The notes beneath the pieces are model-generated. The model made no database searches, had not been told where the DNA came from, and saw nothing but the letters and a program-made list of their open reading frames with translations. Source: Eumeta japonica (lineage: Eukaryota; Arthropoda; Insecta; Lepidoptera; Psychidae). From it: a stretch of DNA of 64,000 nucleotides. The first letter of the stretch is position 1, and each line of letters begins with the position of its first letter. Positions 53,069-64,000 of this stretch are shown in pieces. The DNA lies in the NCBI GenBank assembly GCA_005406025.1, contig BGZK01001287.1, positions 1-64,000 of the forward strand, in the 5' to 3' direction. Made by a program: the position numbers and the translations under genes.

Positions 53069-53316
53069 GCGGTGTGCTTTAAACTCTCGTTTGCCATAGT
53101 TAACTGCTACCTGTTAAAGTTAAAAACTAAACATGTCAAAATATCGGTAATATTAGAGATATTAGCTTTTGTCACAATATAATGTCTTAAATTCCAATAT
53201 TTTTAATATCACGTTAGCTAACTGCCAATTGTGAAGTTAAAACAACGTATTTTGACGTGTGTAGCTTTTAACTTTAAGAGTTAACATTATTTCAAATGAT
53301 AGTTGAAGCACAACGC
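53069..53316. mobile_element. Hairpin MITE, copy 2 (opposite orientation to copy 1)
   Basis: GGTGTGCTTTAAACTCTCG at the left and AGTTGAAGCACAACG at the right are inverted ends. Its reverse complement follows copy 1 (7426-7674) block by block, e.g. CATGTTTAGTTTTTAACTTT and CACAATTGGCAGTTAGC. Length agrees (about 248 bp each). Confidence 0.7.
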
Positions 53317-54260
53317 TCAGTCATTTTATTTTTGACTTATGCATGTAGTTATATTGCATTTTTCCATATTAGCATCTGTGATATACTACATTTTTTCACA
53401 TGACAATTGGATAATGAAACATGGGACAAGACTGGGGGAGTCGCTGACGCGTTGCCGTCCTTTTAGATAGATGAATGATCGTATTTTTCGATATTTATAC
53501 CCTTCGTGCTTCTCATTAAACGAGTAACTGCTTTCTCTTACTTCATACACCGTCAGTGAAAAGACATTTTTTTTCGTTATTATTATTACTTGAATCCAAA
53601 GAAAATTGTCTAAAAGCTTTGTATTTGGTATCTCTCTAACGTCATAAAGCTAGGATCGATCTTTTCAAAGTTGAGATTCGGTCCATGTTTATACTTGATT
53701 TCTTTATAATAAATGACTAAGATTTTAAGTGTTCATCCAAAAGTTATATGATAGTTAAATTTACGTTACAAATTCAACTATTTTATAACTTAAGTTTTGG
53801 AATTTGCATTTTAAATTTAAATAAGTTTGGATTTATCTCTAATTATACTTCTCCTTAAGATGGATCTTTCACGGCCTACGAGTTTCATATTATATTCTTG
53901 GTTTGTAGATTTAGCACGTGGTGTTGAAAACTTAGGGAGCTCCCTAGCTTGACTTGTCTTATCATGTAAGTGAGTGCACCTCACCATTATTGTTTATGAA
54001 CGATATTATAAATACAAACTATTTTGGTATTAAAAATGGTATTTTATTTCTTATGTAGGTACTTACCCAATTTCTCACTTGTCTACTCATCAGTCTTATT
54101 TAAGCTCGCGTTATTAAACTATACATTTTACTATCATCACCTTCAAAATCTGATAACATTATCACAAATTAAAATCGAACTATATATTTGTTATGGGTTT
54201 TCAAACAATTTCCCTTATAAAACTGATATGATTTTTAAAATTGTGTGTCTAATTATATAG

Positions 54261-55026
54261 GGTCGAAGAAAAAGTATTTTCATATATATATATATATATG
54301 CCATTTTGTAGGTAGTGACAATACCATTGCTATATAAATTTTTGGGACTTTCCTTTGGGACCATGATCTTTTTCGCACGTTCTTGTCGTAGGTATGTAAT
54401 TCATTTTTCATCGTCAATGATTAACCTTTTCAAAAACGGTTCGATTTCATTACTTTTCACTAGAGAATCTTAAATGAATACATCATTAATTAAATTTCTT
54501 TCAGGGAGCTCGTGTGGAACCCAAGTACGTATCGACCTTTTTTTGTATATTTCCAGATTTTTTTAAATGGGTCAAAATTGTTTTGTGGTCAATCATCAAT
54601 CAGCTCTTCAGCTATGTCGTAAGAACTAATATGCTGATTTTGCTATAATTTTTTTCCAAATGCCATTGACTTGATCCATCACAGATCGACCAGAGCGAGG
54701 TTCATCTTTGACATCAAAATTACCAGATTGAAAACGCTTAAACCAGTTTTGTACTACTTTCACCGACACTCCATTAGGTCCATAAACGTCAAATTCTTTT
54801 CGCAGCTTGTGTCGCATTTTTTCCTTATTTTCTAATTAAACTTCAAAAGGTATCGAATTTCTATATTAGATACATTCATTTTGACGGATAGAAAAATGGC
54901 GGGACGCTTTAATTTTTTTTAAATGTCATGTATTGGATGATGTTAAAACTATCCACAGAGAAACAGCACAACCAAAGAGGTTTAACTAACTTTTTATTTA
55001 TAAAATACGAAAAAACCTTTTCTACA
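54261..55026 (-). mobile_element. Mariner copy C, dead
   Basis: GGTCGAAGAAAAAGTATTTT at one end, CGAAAAAACCTTTTCTAC at the other. The minus-strand frame 54817-54626 encodes [20 protein letters not shown], the same family as copies A and B; all three also share TCTTTGGTTGTGCTGTTT near the 5' end. It is 766 bp, so more than a third of the transposase is lost. Confidence 0.85.
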
Positions 55027-55142
55027 ATGTTTAAAAAAATAGTTGAATTCTCCATAAAGATTGCTGATATGTTGCAAAGTACATAAAGTCAGCAATACAA
55101 TTTTTTTAGTAAAATTGATCAATTTAAAGGCTATTCAGAACA

Positions 55143-57300
55143 CCGATGATGGCGAGTCGAACTCGCACAGGAGAGGTTCCATACAATATTTAATGCTATA
55201 TATATATTTTTAATAATTTAATAAAGATACAGTAATCATTGACAATGGCGCCAAATTCGAATACATAAAAGGCTGCTGGACAAAAAAAGTTAACTCTGAT
55301 CACAAAATCATCATCGGCGAAATAACGAAAATGATTTAAATAAAAACACCAACAACCAAAAGAAAGCGCGCATCTACAGAAGAAAACAACTCGTCAAACT
55401 ACCGCTTTTCGATTTGGGACTATAAACCAAGGCAGCATATAACAAAATATAAAAAAAGCGTTGAAGATATCCTGTCTGCATTATATCAGCATGGGCATAA
55501 CCCAATAGGTTGGAACCACTTCATTGAGATATTAAGACTGCCAGTTAGAAAACATTTGAAGCTCAACAAAAACGGATCGAAAATTCACAGACTCGCTCTG
55601 GCAAAATTTTGGAAGAACAGACTTCCCAAAGATTCCGTCATGATACGGAACTTGAAGGACGCCAGGAAAGAAATACTGGATATACAAGAAAAAAAAAGAC
55701 GAAGAGAAATTCCAAAACTCTTTTTCACAGATGTTCAAGAGTCTGTAGATCCCAACGAATGAAAATTACATACGAATTTTTTAAAAGTTTCAAGAAGCAG
55801 ACTGGAAGGAAACAGCCAAAACGGTTTATATCGATACCTACTTGGTTCCATTACTTGCACAAAGTAAAAGGCCCGGTTTTTAGAATTTCACGAAATTACA
55901 AAGAAATAATTAAAAACACCGTCTACCGATTACATCCGCAACATCAGACGAATGAAAAGCAGCACAGTACCAGGCCCGGATTAAATAGTGATTGAATTAT
56001 ACCAGAATGCGCCGGAAGTATTTTTAGAACAAGTTACAATAATCATGGGAAAAGCATTCCTTTCCGCAAGCATAGGTGAAGTCAATTCAAATTCCAATCT
56101 CAAAAAAGTTAGACCGCAATTCGTGATTAATTTTACAGAAAGATATAAATCTGCAATGTAGGCTACTGAATTTATATCCCCTACCTCTTAAAACTTTCAG
56201 ATGAAAAAAATCGAAGTTATGGGCAATTATAAAGCGGCTTTTATGAGGTACAGATCAACGGACGATCACATATTTTTAGTTAGACGAAGTTTGGATGAAA
56301 AATAGAATGTAAGTAAGCCCGTATGTATACGTACTGCAACTCGACATAGAAAAATCGTTTGATTTAGTAGACCCTTGTGTTCTACGTGACATTCTGAGAA
56401 CAAGTGCGATTAAAATTTAATGAAACCAAGACCTAGATGTTAGTCAGAAATCCAATCAACAAATGCATAACCAAACAAATACAGGAAATAAATGGAGTCC
56501 TACTAACTCCCGTGAATACAATTAAATATCGGACCAAGACCGAAATGCACTAGAAAATAGTCAAATTGATTTACAAAATGGTGATCTCTGTCCATAATAA
56601 ACAGCCTGAATGTGGTAGCACTAACCATATCAAATAGAAGAAGACTGAAACAGTATGAAAGAGAAGTACTGAAAGAAATGTCACAAGCCGTAAGAAATCA
56701 ACCTAGACCAAAAACATAAAAATCCTCGAAGGAAAAACAATTACCAAAATCATCAAGGTCAGGAGAATATGCTACCACGGTCATCTTTTAAGAAGAGACC
56801 AACCCCACATACTTAGCTTTACTCAAGATATATTACAACAAAGAAAAAGTTGGACACTCTATTTATACATGGGAACACTAGTTTCGACAAAACTAAGTTA
56901 TCACAATAGGAACCAGAAGGAATGGGCCACCTTAACTCAGAATAAAACATAAATTTAAAAGGCTGCAGATGAACTATACGAACTCCCAGAAACAAACACA
57001 GAAAACTCTGCACCAAGTGAAGAAAACGGAGAGAGGAAGCTAAACGGAAGAAACTTGCCTTTTTCCACTATACTTATACACATTATAGTATCTTTTACCT
57101 ATTTTGAATCTAGTTTCTGGCTAAAGGTTGTACGAATGTAAGGTGGATCTACACTTTTTCATTCCTAATCCAGACTAGAACATGCACTCTCATCATATAA
57201 TTACTCTCCCTTCGGTGTATCGGGACTTGTCTCTTTCAGTCATTGCAACTGACTGAAGGTTGAGCGATGATGATGATGATGAAAAATAGAGTAATCACAC
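55143..57300 (+). mobile_element. RTE-like non-LTR retrotransposon relic
   Basis: Frame pieces in order: AKFWKNRLPKDSVMIRNLKD (about 55600), VYVLQLDIEKSFDLVDPCVL (about 56320-56385, an RT motif with Asp) and ISNRRRLKQYEREVLKEMSQ (about 56625). The 3' end is a (GAT)n tail at about 57265-57284, which is typical of RTE-type elements. Many stops and frameshifts. A tail-like phrase GAGTCGAACTCGCAC also occurs at the upstream edge (about 55155), so the left border may be another element's end. Confidence 0.65.
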
Positions 57301-57354
57301 CCATTAATATCCCCTAACGTCAGACCAAGTTTGACGTTGGGCACGGCGCAGGAA

Positions 57355-57690
57355 CAAATTAGCGCGAGTCCGACTCGCACTTGGCCGGTTTTTATGAAAA
57401 CAAGCCGAGTGCGGCTTGAAGAATAGGCATTATACTTATTAGGTGTTTGTATGTAATGTCATTATTAAGATCAAGCAAAAAATACGTTAATTGTATGGGA
57501 ACCTCCTCCGATTTTTATTTTTTACTTTATTTTATTTTTATTGTTAATTGTTGTGTAGCGGCCATAGCAATACACACTAAAAAAATTATGTATCTACCTA
57601 TTACGGTTCAAAAGATACAACCCTGTGACAGATGGACAGACAGCGGAGCTTAGTATATAGGGTCTCGTTGGTACCCTTTGAGTACAAAAT
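57355..57690 (+). repeat. RTE-type 3' tail remnant
   Basis: CGAGTCCGACTCGCACTTGG, then much later GACAGATGGACAGACAGCGG, AGGGTCTCGTTGGTACCCTT. This is the widespread lepidopteran phrase that ends in ...GGGTTCCGTTTTTACCCTTTGGGTACGG-like sequence, seen here in decayed form. Assignment rests on memory of that family. Confidence 0.55.
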
Positions 57691-57699
57691 ACTAAGAAG

Positions 57700-58507
57700 T
57701 GTTTATGTGTGGAGGTCATGTTTAATAGAATAGAAATTTCTTGCTCAATATGTTGTAGATAAAAACGAATTGTTTTTATTTTCTTATTGACCAAGGGATC
57801 GTATTATTCAGCTAATTGCTGTGTACAATTTTTTAAAATTTTCAAACACACTATCCACATAAAGATGAATAATATTAATAGTACTGATCAATAATTCTTT
57901 TCCACGCAGATAAATAAATCGTAGATACATACTTTAATAAAATAAAATAAAAATGTGCCGCCTCTCCCTAGTGTCAGCACTTCCGAACGTTGTAATTATC
58001 AAATAGCATGTCACGCGTGCACCTACTCCCTCTTCTGCGCTTCCTACCTGCCGGCCTAGCATGATGCCCTAAACGAGTTTATAGGACTATTTGTACTCAT
58101 TGACGTGACAAAAATAGCCCTATAGAGATTGACTCTTGACTAGGGTGTCATGCTAGGCCCGCTACCGTATTCCTTTCATCACTAATGTAAAATATATTAC
58201 TGCTATCGGTTTTTTCACCTTAGCTATTCTATTCCCCTCGTGGGATCTTTAGTTTTCAGAATGTTGCAAAATTTTAGACCCGTCATCAAAGAAGTATCAC
58301 TTCAAAATCTTATGCAACAATGGGCATTGGAATAGGAAGATACTGGTCTTGATAAAATGACGACAGATGATTTCAATTTCATAATTCCTCTGCTGGAGGT
58401 CTTCAGAAAATAGTTTCATATATATCCTATCGGCGACACTTGTAGTTAAGCAATCTGAAAAATGTGCCTTTGTCTAACGCAAACGCAAAAAATCATGAAA
58501 TACGTAA
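57700..58507. other. Intergenic spacer
   Basis: Contains a 107-bp hairpin MITE candidate (58053-58159). No gene recognised. Confidence 0.55.
58053..58159. repeat. Hairpin element of 107 bp
   Basis: GGCCTAGCATGA at the left pairs with TCATGCTAGGCC at the right. A second internal pair, TATAGGACTATTT and AAAATAGCCCTATA, extends the fold. Resembles a MITE; no target duplication identified. Confidence 0.65.
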
Positions 58508-58768
58508 AGGCGGAAACATACTTACGTGTCGTGGCGTGTCGTGGCGCGCCAGGAGCATATCGGTTTCATACATTTAATATGGTTAGGGACATATTTGCGT
58601 GTCGTGTCGTGACGCAAAGCGTTCTGTCGTGGCGCGGACTGCTCGCCACCGATTGCGCCAGAGCGGTGGTGGGGGTTATGGCGCGACACGGCACAACAGA
58701 CAAATGTGTTTCTATACGGCGCGTGGCTCGTGGCGCAAACATCTAGCGGGTTTAAATTTTAATTTAAA

Positions 58769-60403
58769 ATGACTGACGATCTCATAGAACTCGTACGCCA
58801 AAGAAAAGTTATATATGATTCTAAGTGTAAAGATTACAAGGATCATTTCATGAGAAATGCTGCTTGGGAAGAAATCGCTGAAATCTTAGAACAACCAGGT
58901 AAGTCAATAAAGTTGTATTTTACTTTATTATTTATTTGAAAAGAGATAATGAATAAATATACAAAATTAACAATTAATACTATTTAAGAATTTTGTCTAC
59001 CTCGGCGAATAATTTCTATTTGCCATGGTACTCCTTCTGGACTAATAAAATACTCTTTGTATTTCTCTGACATAAACAGCGTTTTTGATGGGTTTCTTGG
59101 TAAAGATTCAATATTAATTAGACAGTCGATGTTGCTGCTATGGTCAGTAGAATCCATCAAATTTTCTTCAGGGAGCAATGTTTCTGTTCTTAAAAAATTA
59201 TGTAAGCAGCAGGCAGCTAGCACAATCTTGTCTACCATGTCCGGTTGGACTTGCATAGGTCCATGAAATACACGAAATCGAGCCCGTAAAATACCAAACG
59301 CATTTTCTACACACCGGCGTGCACGTGATAAGCGGTAATTAAATATTTTATTTGCATCATTGTTAACTAGCTTGTCTTTGTGATAAGGTTTTAACAAATA
59401 TGGTTTCAACGGGAATGCTGCATCAGCAACAATAGTGTATGGCATAGGTTGTGAGTTTACACTCAGTGGTTCATCCTGTGGTACATTTAATGCTTTTTGC
59501 TCAAATAATTTTCCCATCAAAGATTTCTCGTATATGCCACCGTCACTGTTTCGACCATACGCACCTACGTCAATCATGATAAATTTGTATTGAGCATCAA
59601 CTAATGCAAGTAAAACTATGGAGTGTTCTTGTTTATAGTTATAGAAAGTAGAACCTGCGTTTATAGGACAAATTATGTTAACGTGTTTGCCATCTAATGT
59701 TCCAATACAATTTTGAAAATGCCAAAATTGTTTAAAGTTATTTGCAATATCTTTCCACATTTGTTCAGAAGGTGTAGGCATTACAATAGGTGCCATATTT
59801 TTCCAAATGGCTTCACACACTTCTTGTACTATAACTCTCACAGTAGAAAAAGAAGAGTTGTATGATTTGATGAAATCTTCCCAAGATTTAAGACGTCAGA
59901 AGCAAAATTTTAGACAAGACATGGACGAAACTGATCTATTTTTCCTTAGCATGAGTAAAGAATTAAAAGCGCTGCCAAAACTTGAACAAACAAAAATAAA
60001 ATTAGACTTGCACACCGCTATTTCCCAAGCATTAATACGGCAATTGGAACACAGAGACAAAATTTTAAAAACGCCTATAAAAATAACAACTCAAAGATTC
60101 ATCCAATCAACTCCACAACATCAGTCCTCAACATACATCCAAACTACTGCAAACGCTGAATTACCAATATACAACCAGTCACCCTCACACGATCAGTCAC
60201 CCACATATATCGAGTTATCAATTCCTACTACATCTCGCGCACAAAATCATGCTGATTCTTCAACATACATCCAAACTACTGCAGACGTTCATCAATCACT
60301 AACATGCACCCAGTCACCTATACACGCTCAGTCACCCACATATATCCAGTCATCATCATTTCCATCCGATCACACTCAAAACCTGTTGTTTCAGATAACA
60401 TGA
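58769..60403 (+). CDS. MADF-BESS DNA-binding protein of the Harbinger element (2 exons, MADF truncated)
   Basis: Exon 1 58769-58898: MTDDLIELVRQRKVIYDSKC, DYKDHFMRNAAWEEIAEILE, the first half of a MADF domain, ending one base into a codon at CCAG|GTAAGT. Exon 2 59844-60403 after TCTCACAG: VEKEELYDLMKSS, then DETDLFFLSMSKELKALPKL (BESS motif), then a Ser/Thr/Pro/Gln/His tail with repeats of STYIQTTA and HAQSPTYIQ. The joined frame is 229 codons plus stop. The second half of the MADF domain (the CKKRWxxLRDxY block) is missing and no exon for it fits between. Such Myb/MADF partners normally help the transposase reach the nucleus and bind the ends. AATAAA at 60437-60442 is a likely poly(A) signal. 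Confidence 0.7.
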
Positions 60404-60941
60404 AAGCATACTATGACAGTATAAATTTTGAAGATGAATAAATTCAAAATAATGGTTAAACTAATGATTTAATGATAAACAGATAATTTTTTAACTAATA
60501 AATAAGACAGCAGGTTGTGATTACTTAAACGTTGATTTCATATAAGTTAGTTTCATGATAAATGATTGTTAACCTAACTCGTGCAACAGCACAGTCAATT
60601 ATATTTTTCAAAGAAAATAAAACTTACCTTAAACATAACGCAAGTCTTTCTTTAGTACCTATGGGTTCACGAAATTTCGTATGTACTTTTTTTATGTCTC
60701 CTTCAATCAGCGAATGGATTTCCTCATATTGTGCTTGGTTCATCCTAAAGTACTGATGAAATTTCTCATCGTCACTCTCCAGTTCTCTAACAAGACGATG
60801 AAATTCACCTTTGTCTTGTCTCCCTCTGTTTATAGGGTGAACCCAGTATCTTCTTTTCTTTTTTTTGCTCTTAAGAAGTTTCATTGCTAAGAGAAATTGA
60901 AGGTCTTCATCAAAATCACTATCCGAATCAGAAGAAAACAT
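58984..60941 (-). CDS. HARBI1-like DDE transposase of the Harbinger element (2 exon blocks, join broken)
   Basis: Minus strand. Block 1, 60941-60628: acidic start MFSSDSDSDFDEDLQFLLAM, then RRYWVHPINRGRQDKGEFHR and REPIGTKERLALCLR at a strong donor (AAG|GTAAGT). Block 2, about 59895-58984: STVRVIVQEVCEAIWKN, GTLDGKH (first catalytic Asp), VDAQYKFIMIDVGAYGRNSD, TIVADAAFPLKPYLL (second Asp), RARRCVENAFGILRARFRVF (Glu), and a stop at 58984-58986. The catalytic triad is intact. No AG in the phase required by the donor lies between the in-frame stop at 59896-59898 and the conserved block, and about a dozen family residues (YLATG... type) are missing at this join, so this copy is probably inactive. 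AATAAA on the minus strand at 58929-58924. Confidence 0.75.
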
Positions 60942-61089
60942 TATTTATGTTTGAACGCTGCAAAGGTTCGTCAAGTACTGTTCAGAAATAACGCCAGAGT
61001 ACGCCACGACACGACACTTTAGTGTGCACACTCACCGTCACGACAGTAATCGTCACGACACGCCACGACACATAAATATGTTTCCGCCT

Positions 61090-62294
61090 TAACGGTTGGA
61101 ATTAGGTACAATAAAAAAGTTAAAGGATTTTTTCCGCTTTATTTCTTAAGAATATTATAAATAACTTCAATTCACAATCACAATTCTTATAAAAGTACTA
61201 AATATTTTTTAAGTTCATGACTAGGTATACCTTTAAGCTTAGCCAATACCATAATATTTAAAAAAAAAAATTAATCGGTTAACATTGGCAGAAGCGTCGT
61301 ATAAACAACCAATTTTATCAACAATCTCCTTTGATTTCAAAAACCAATTATCAATTTTGCTATTTTCACCAATATAATTACCTTTTTTGGAAATTGTTCA
61401 TAACATTGGTTTATCTTATATACATTTTTTTACACAAAGCGTTACATAATGATATGTCGCGAGTTTTTTTTTATTATTATTTTTTTATTTTGCACAATTT
61501 TTCAACCGATTCGATCGAGAGATCGTTGCATGTAAAGCTATATGATAATGAAATTACATAAAGAATGAATGTTGCGTTTGTTACAATTTATTATTATTTT
61601 TTTTAATATAATTTATTTATAGTAATTCTTACACATTAGTGCTTAGTAAATATGAGTACTTCACATTGTAAGTGAAAATAAAAATGTCGTACATGCCTCT
61701 AGACTTTATACCTAAAGCCTGTTTCAGTACTACATCTTATGCTTTCTTCGCCGCGTTGTGGTTCATACATTTTCATTCCCTACATTACTTAGACACTAAA
61801 TGAAAATATATTTCTCATTCCAAAGATATTGAAAATCGGCGAAGATCGCGTCTCTATGTAATGTCAAGAATGACCAACGATGAATATTGCATAACAGATA
61901 TTTGTTGGGGTCTATAAGACTTGAGAAAGTTGCTATATGCTGTGTTCATCTACACCTCGATGCTAGCATAGGGCTGTCATATTTGTTGGTAACTCGAAAT
62001 TTTTAAATCGCCTCAATGCCTCTAAATGTAAATTTTTCGTAAAAGCTTTACGTCGAATTTTTAGTGCTTTAATTTGAAGTGCAGGCCACCTTTACGAACG
62101 GAGCTTGTCTAAAAATCTGAAAGTATAAGTGCAGCTAACGTCGGCAATGCGAAATAAATCTTTCTTTACTAATGAGAAAATATGATCTTAATCACGCCAA
62201 TCTGTTGTGCGATGATAGGATTTATATCGTGCCCTAGACTCGACGTGTACAGATAAATCTAGAATGAAATAGAATGACTGTGGTTAATGGTCGG
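61090..62294 (-). other. Probable 3' UTR / spacer of the minus-strand gene
   Basis: No coding region. Directly downstream (on the minus strand) of the terminal exon at 62414-62295, with TTTATT (minus AATAAA) hexamers near 61610. I infer that part of it is 3' UTR. Confidence 0.4.
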
Positions 62295-62414
62295 CTAATA
62301 CGACGAGCGGCCGGAGTGGTCCTCGTAGTGCTGCGTGCCCGGCGGCGCGCGGTACCCCGGGTAGTTGTGGGTGAGTGCGTGCTTCGCGAAGAAAGGTGTG
62401 TAGTCCTTGTGTAC
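62295..62414 (-). CDS. GC-rich terminal exon of an unidentified host gene
   Basis: After an acceptor TTGCAG on the minus strand, 39 codons VHKDYTPFFAKHALTHNYPG, YRAPPGTQHYEDHSGRSSY and TAG at 62297-62295. GC content is far above the surroundings and third positions are strongly G/C, which is a coding signature. The Tyr/Pro/His-rich tail suggests a short cytoplasmic C-terminus, but I do not recognise the protein. Upstream exons must lie beyond the window or in 62415-64000, where I could not find them. Confidence 0.6.
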   Translation of the reverse strand, partial: VHKDYTPFFAKHALTHNYPGYRAPPGTQHYEDHSGRSSY

Positions 62415-64000
62415 CTGCAATTTCGTTAATTTCGATTAAAATTTCCAAGAAGTGGATAATTATCGGAGTATAGATTCTCATGCTTGTTCAACGCGTGTTG
62501 GAGACTTCACACGCTTTCGAAGATTTTGATGAACTTCCAAGATGCAGATTTTATTACATTTTCCTTCGTGCATCGGCCAGGCAAGTGATGATTTGTATCT
62601 TCCATATGCACGCCAACCAGGAGAATATTCAATGGTATAGTTTTCAGGACCGAAGTACGGTCAGTGACGATATTTATAATTTAATGTATAATGTAAAAAA
62701 CAAACATATTTAAGAAAAAATATATTTAATTTATTTTTCTAGTGCCCAAAATAATGAATGGAATAATTTATATTTGTCCGTAAACTTTCCAGTCTGGACA
62801 CCCTGTGGTAGACCAGCAGAGTTCGAAATCGTACCGTCGTCGTAGGATGTGCTAAGCTAGAAGAGATAAGGTTCATTTGCACAAGAAATCACTGCACGAC
62901 AAAAATAACTGATTATCTCCGTCGCCTTTCTCTTCTGTCTTTCCAAACAGACTTACTGAAATAAAGAATATACTTACGTAATAGAAGTAAAATAATTGGA
63001 ACATTTGCAAAGTAAGCAAGTTTCCGTAAATGAATAATTTATTATTTATTAAAAAGAAACAGTTAGATACAACACTATTACTATATATATATATATATAA
63101 CGTAGAGCCTCTTTTACGGCTTATTGAAATTGTAAACATTATATTAATTATTTTTCTTACCGTACATTTTCCTTGTCCTTTTTTATTGATTAATTTCATT
63201 CAGTTAGATAATTAAATACTTTTTTTTTGAATCGATGAATTACGAAATATCCTGGCTCGACTACCCAGTTATTTCACAATACAAAACCCCGGTGCAGATT
63301 AAAATAAGTATTGTTTATGTCTAGAACATTCAAGGTGCAGGCGTCTACGCTATTACGCGAAGCTCTGCTATCGTTTTGCTTCTCGAGGATTAGACCAGAA
63401 AAGTAATGAGATCATGGTGATATTAGGTTTGTTTTAAAGATGTTGTATTACGTGAAAGGTGAGCCAGAGAAGACGCCAAGCCCATCTAGAAGACTACAGT
63501 CCTAAACGCCTGCGACACACCGCTTATATAGCCTTAATATATTTAGATATGTGTATGTTTATTGCACATCTGTCACTCTTATATATTTTTATAAAAATTA
63601 TTACGAATAAAAAGCATTCACACGATGCATATTTTTGCAGTAAAAACAACTTTATGCAAAGACCCATAGTGATGTTTTTTGCTAAGCTATTATTTATTAT
63701 ACAGTGAATCAAAAACAAAATAAGTAAAAAAAATGAGTTTCCTTTATTTTTTTTTTATTTTTATCATTCTCGATTCAGGTCAGAGATTTCATTGTCAATA
63801 TGACTGCTCTAACATAAATAGTTGTAATGATGCTACGTTAATTGCAACGTTAGATAGGCCCATATTATTTGAAATAAAAAAATACATTATTTACTATTTT
63901 TTTTCATTTGTATGAAAATTTCACTTCCTATCGAACAAATTACTGCATATTTAAACAATGACCAAATGCCTGAAAATCAATATTATGTTGTACCATTATT
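62415..64000. other. Intron or intergenic sequence to the window end
   Basis: No gene is clear. It may be intron of the minus-strand gene ending at 62295. A plus-strand ATG at 63912 opens a frame (MKISLPIEQITAYLNNDQMP...) that runs off the window end; 29 codons are too few to judge. Confidence 0.4.
63912..64000 (+). CDS. Possible start of an ORF cut by the window end
   Basis: ATG at 63912-63914 and 29 open codons (MKISLPIEQITAYLNNDQMP then ENQYYVVPL). The residue mix is more protein-like than the neighbouring low-complexity frames, but no family is recognised and no further support is available. Confidence 0.2.
   Translation, partial: MKISLPIEQITAYLNNDQMPENQYYVVPL

Larger units (their letters stand above)
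49516..54260. other. Downstream intergenic region
   Basis: AT-rich, without a recognised gene. Contains a LINE-tail-like fragment (51255-51335, with TATGTGCCCCACAGCAGGGA), a structured GC-richer segment (51605-51700) and a second copy of the hairpin MITE (53069-53316). Confidence 0.6.
58508..61089. mobile_element. PIF/Harbinger (ISL2EU/HARBI-type) transposon with both ends and TAA duplication
   Basis: Terminal inverted repeats of about 40 bp (58508-58547 and 61050-61089), beginning AGGCGGAAACATA, with three mismatches. TAA lies directly outside each end (58505-58507 and 61090-61092), the classical 3-bp Harbinger target duplication. Subterminal regions are crowded with GTGTCGTGGCG-type motifs in both orientations (58525-58735, 61000-61075), probable protein-binding sites. 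Two genes on opposite strands interleave inside: a MADF-BESS protein (+) and a HARBI1-like transposase (-). Confidence 0.93.

Noticed and set aside
58462..58746. 94-codon ORF at the Harbinger left end
   Set aside because: It translates the TIR and subterminal motifs; no protein features.
62284..62481. 65-codon minus ORF reading GTQGLHTFLREARTHPQLPG
   Set aside because: Wrong frame across the terminal exon; the frame beginning VHKDYTPFF has the acceptor at 62415-62417 and a better amino-acid composition.

Overview
The window looks like a piece of an AT-rich insect chromosome, most likely a moth or butterfly. I infer this from GT-AG introns of several kb, remnants of piggyBac, mariner, PIF/Harbinger, pogo and non-LTR elements, and 3' tails that resemble common lepidopteran retroelements. 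I cannot name the species.

One gene dominates. A complete, spliced HERC4-type E3 ubiquitin ligase runs on the + strand from 5871 to 49364. I could place 20 exons, all with consensus splice sites and compatible phases. They encode N-terminal RCC1-type repeats (exons 1-9), a middle region (exons 9-14) and a C-terminal HECT domain (exons 15-20) with the catalytic cysteine codon at 49263-49265. The joined frame is 1047 codons long (human HERC4 is about 1057), but only if one T is removed from a run of five T at 6902-6906. As written, the sequence frameshifts into TAA at the end of exon 4. One exon is a 24-base micro-exon (20856-20879).

The introns hold most of the other content. Intron 5 has a 2.4-kb transposon with arms of about 415 bp. 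Intron 7 has a repeat with a tRNA-like segment and a mariner relic. Intron 9 has a hairpin MITE and perfect palindromes. Introns 11 and 12 have mariner relics, and intron 12 also has an endonuclease fragment and a LINE 3' end. Intron 16 has a tRNA-like SINE candidate. Intron 17 has a short pogo-like element with an intact HTH ORF, and a LINE into which a mariner has jumped. Intron 18 has a TTAA-flanked piggyBac-like relic whose acidic N-terminal coding region contains about 41 copies of a 35-bp minisatellite.

Upstream of the gene (1-5870) are an alternating pyrimidine/purine tract, a 46-bp satellite of about 19 units and a 248-bp MITE. Downstream (49365-64000) are a MITE copy matching one in intron 4, a third copy of the mariner family, an RTE-like retroelement relic, and a complete-ended PIF/Harbinger transposon (58508-61089, TAA target duplication) carrying a HARBI1-like DDE transposase and a MADF-BESS protein on opposite, interleaved strands. 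A GC-rich terminal exon of an unrecognised second host gene lies on the minus strand at 62295-62414.
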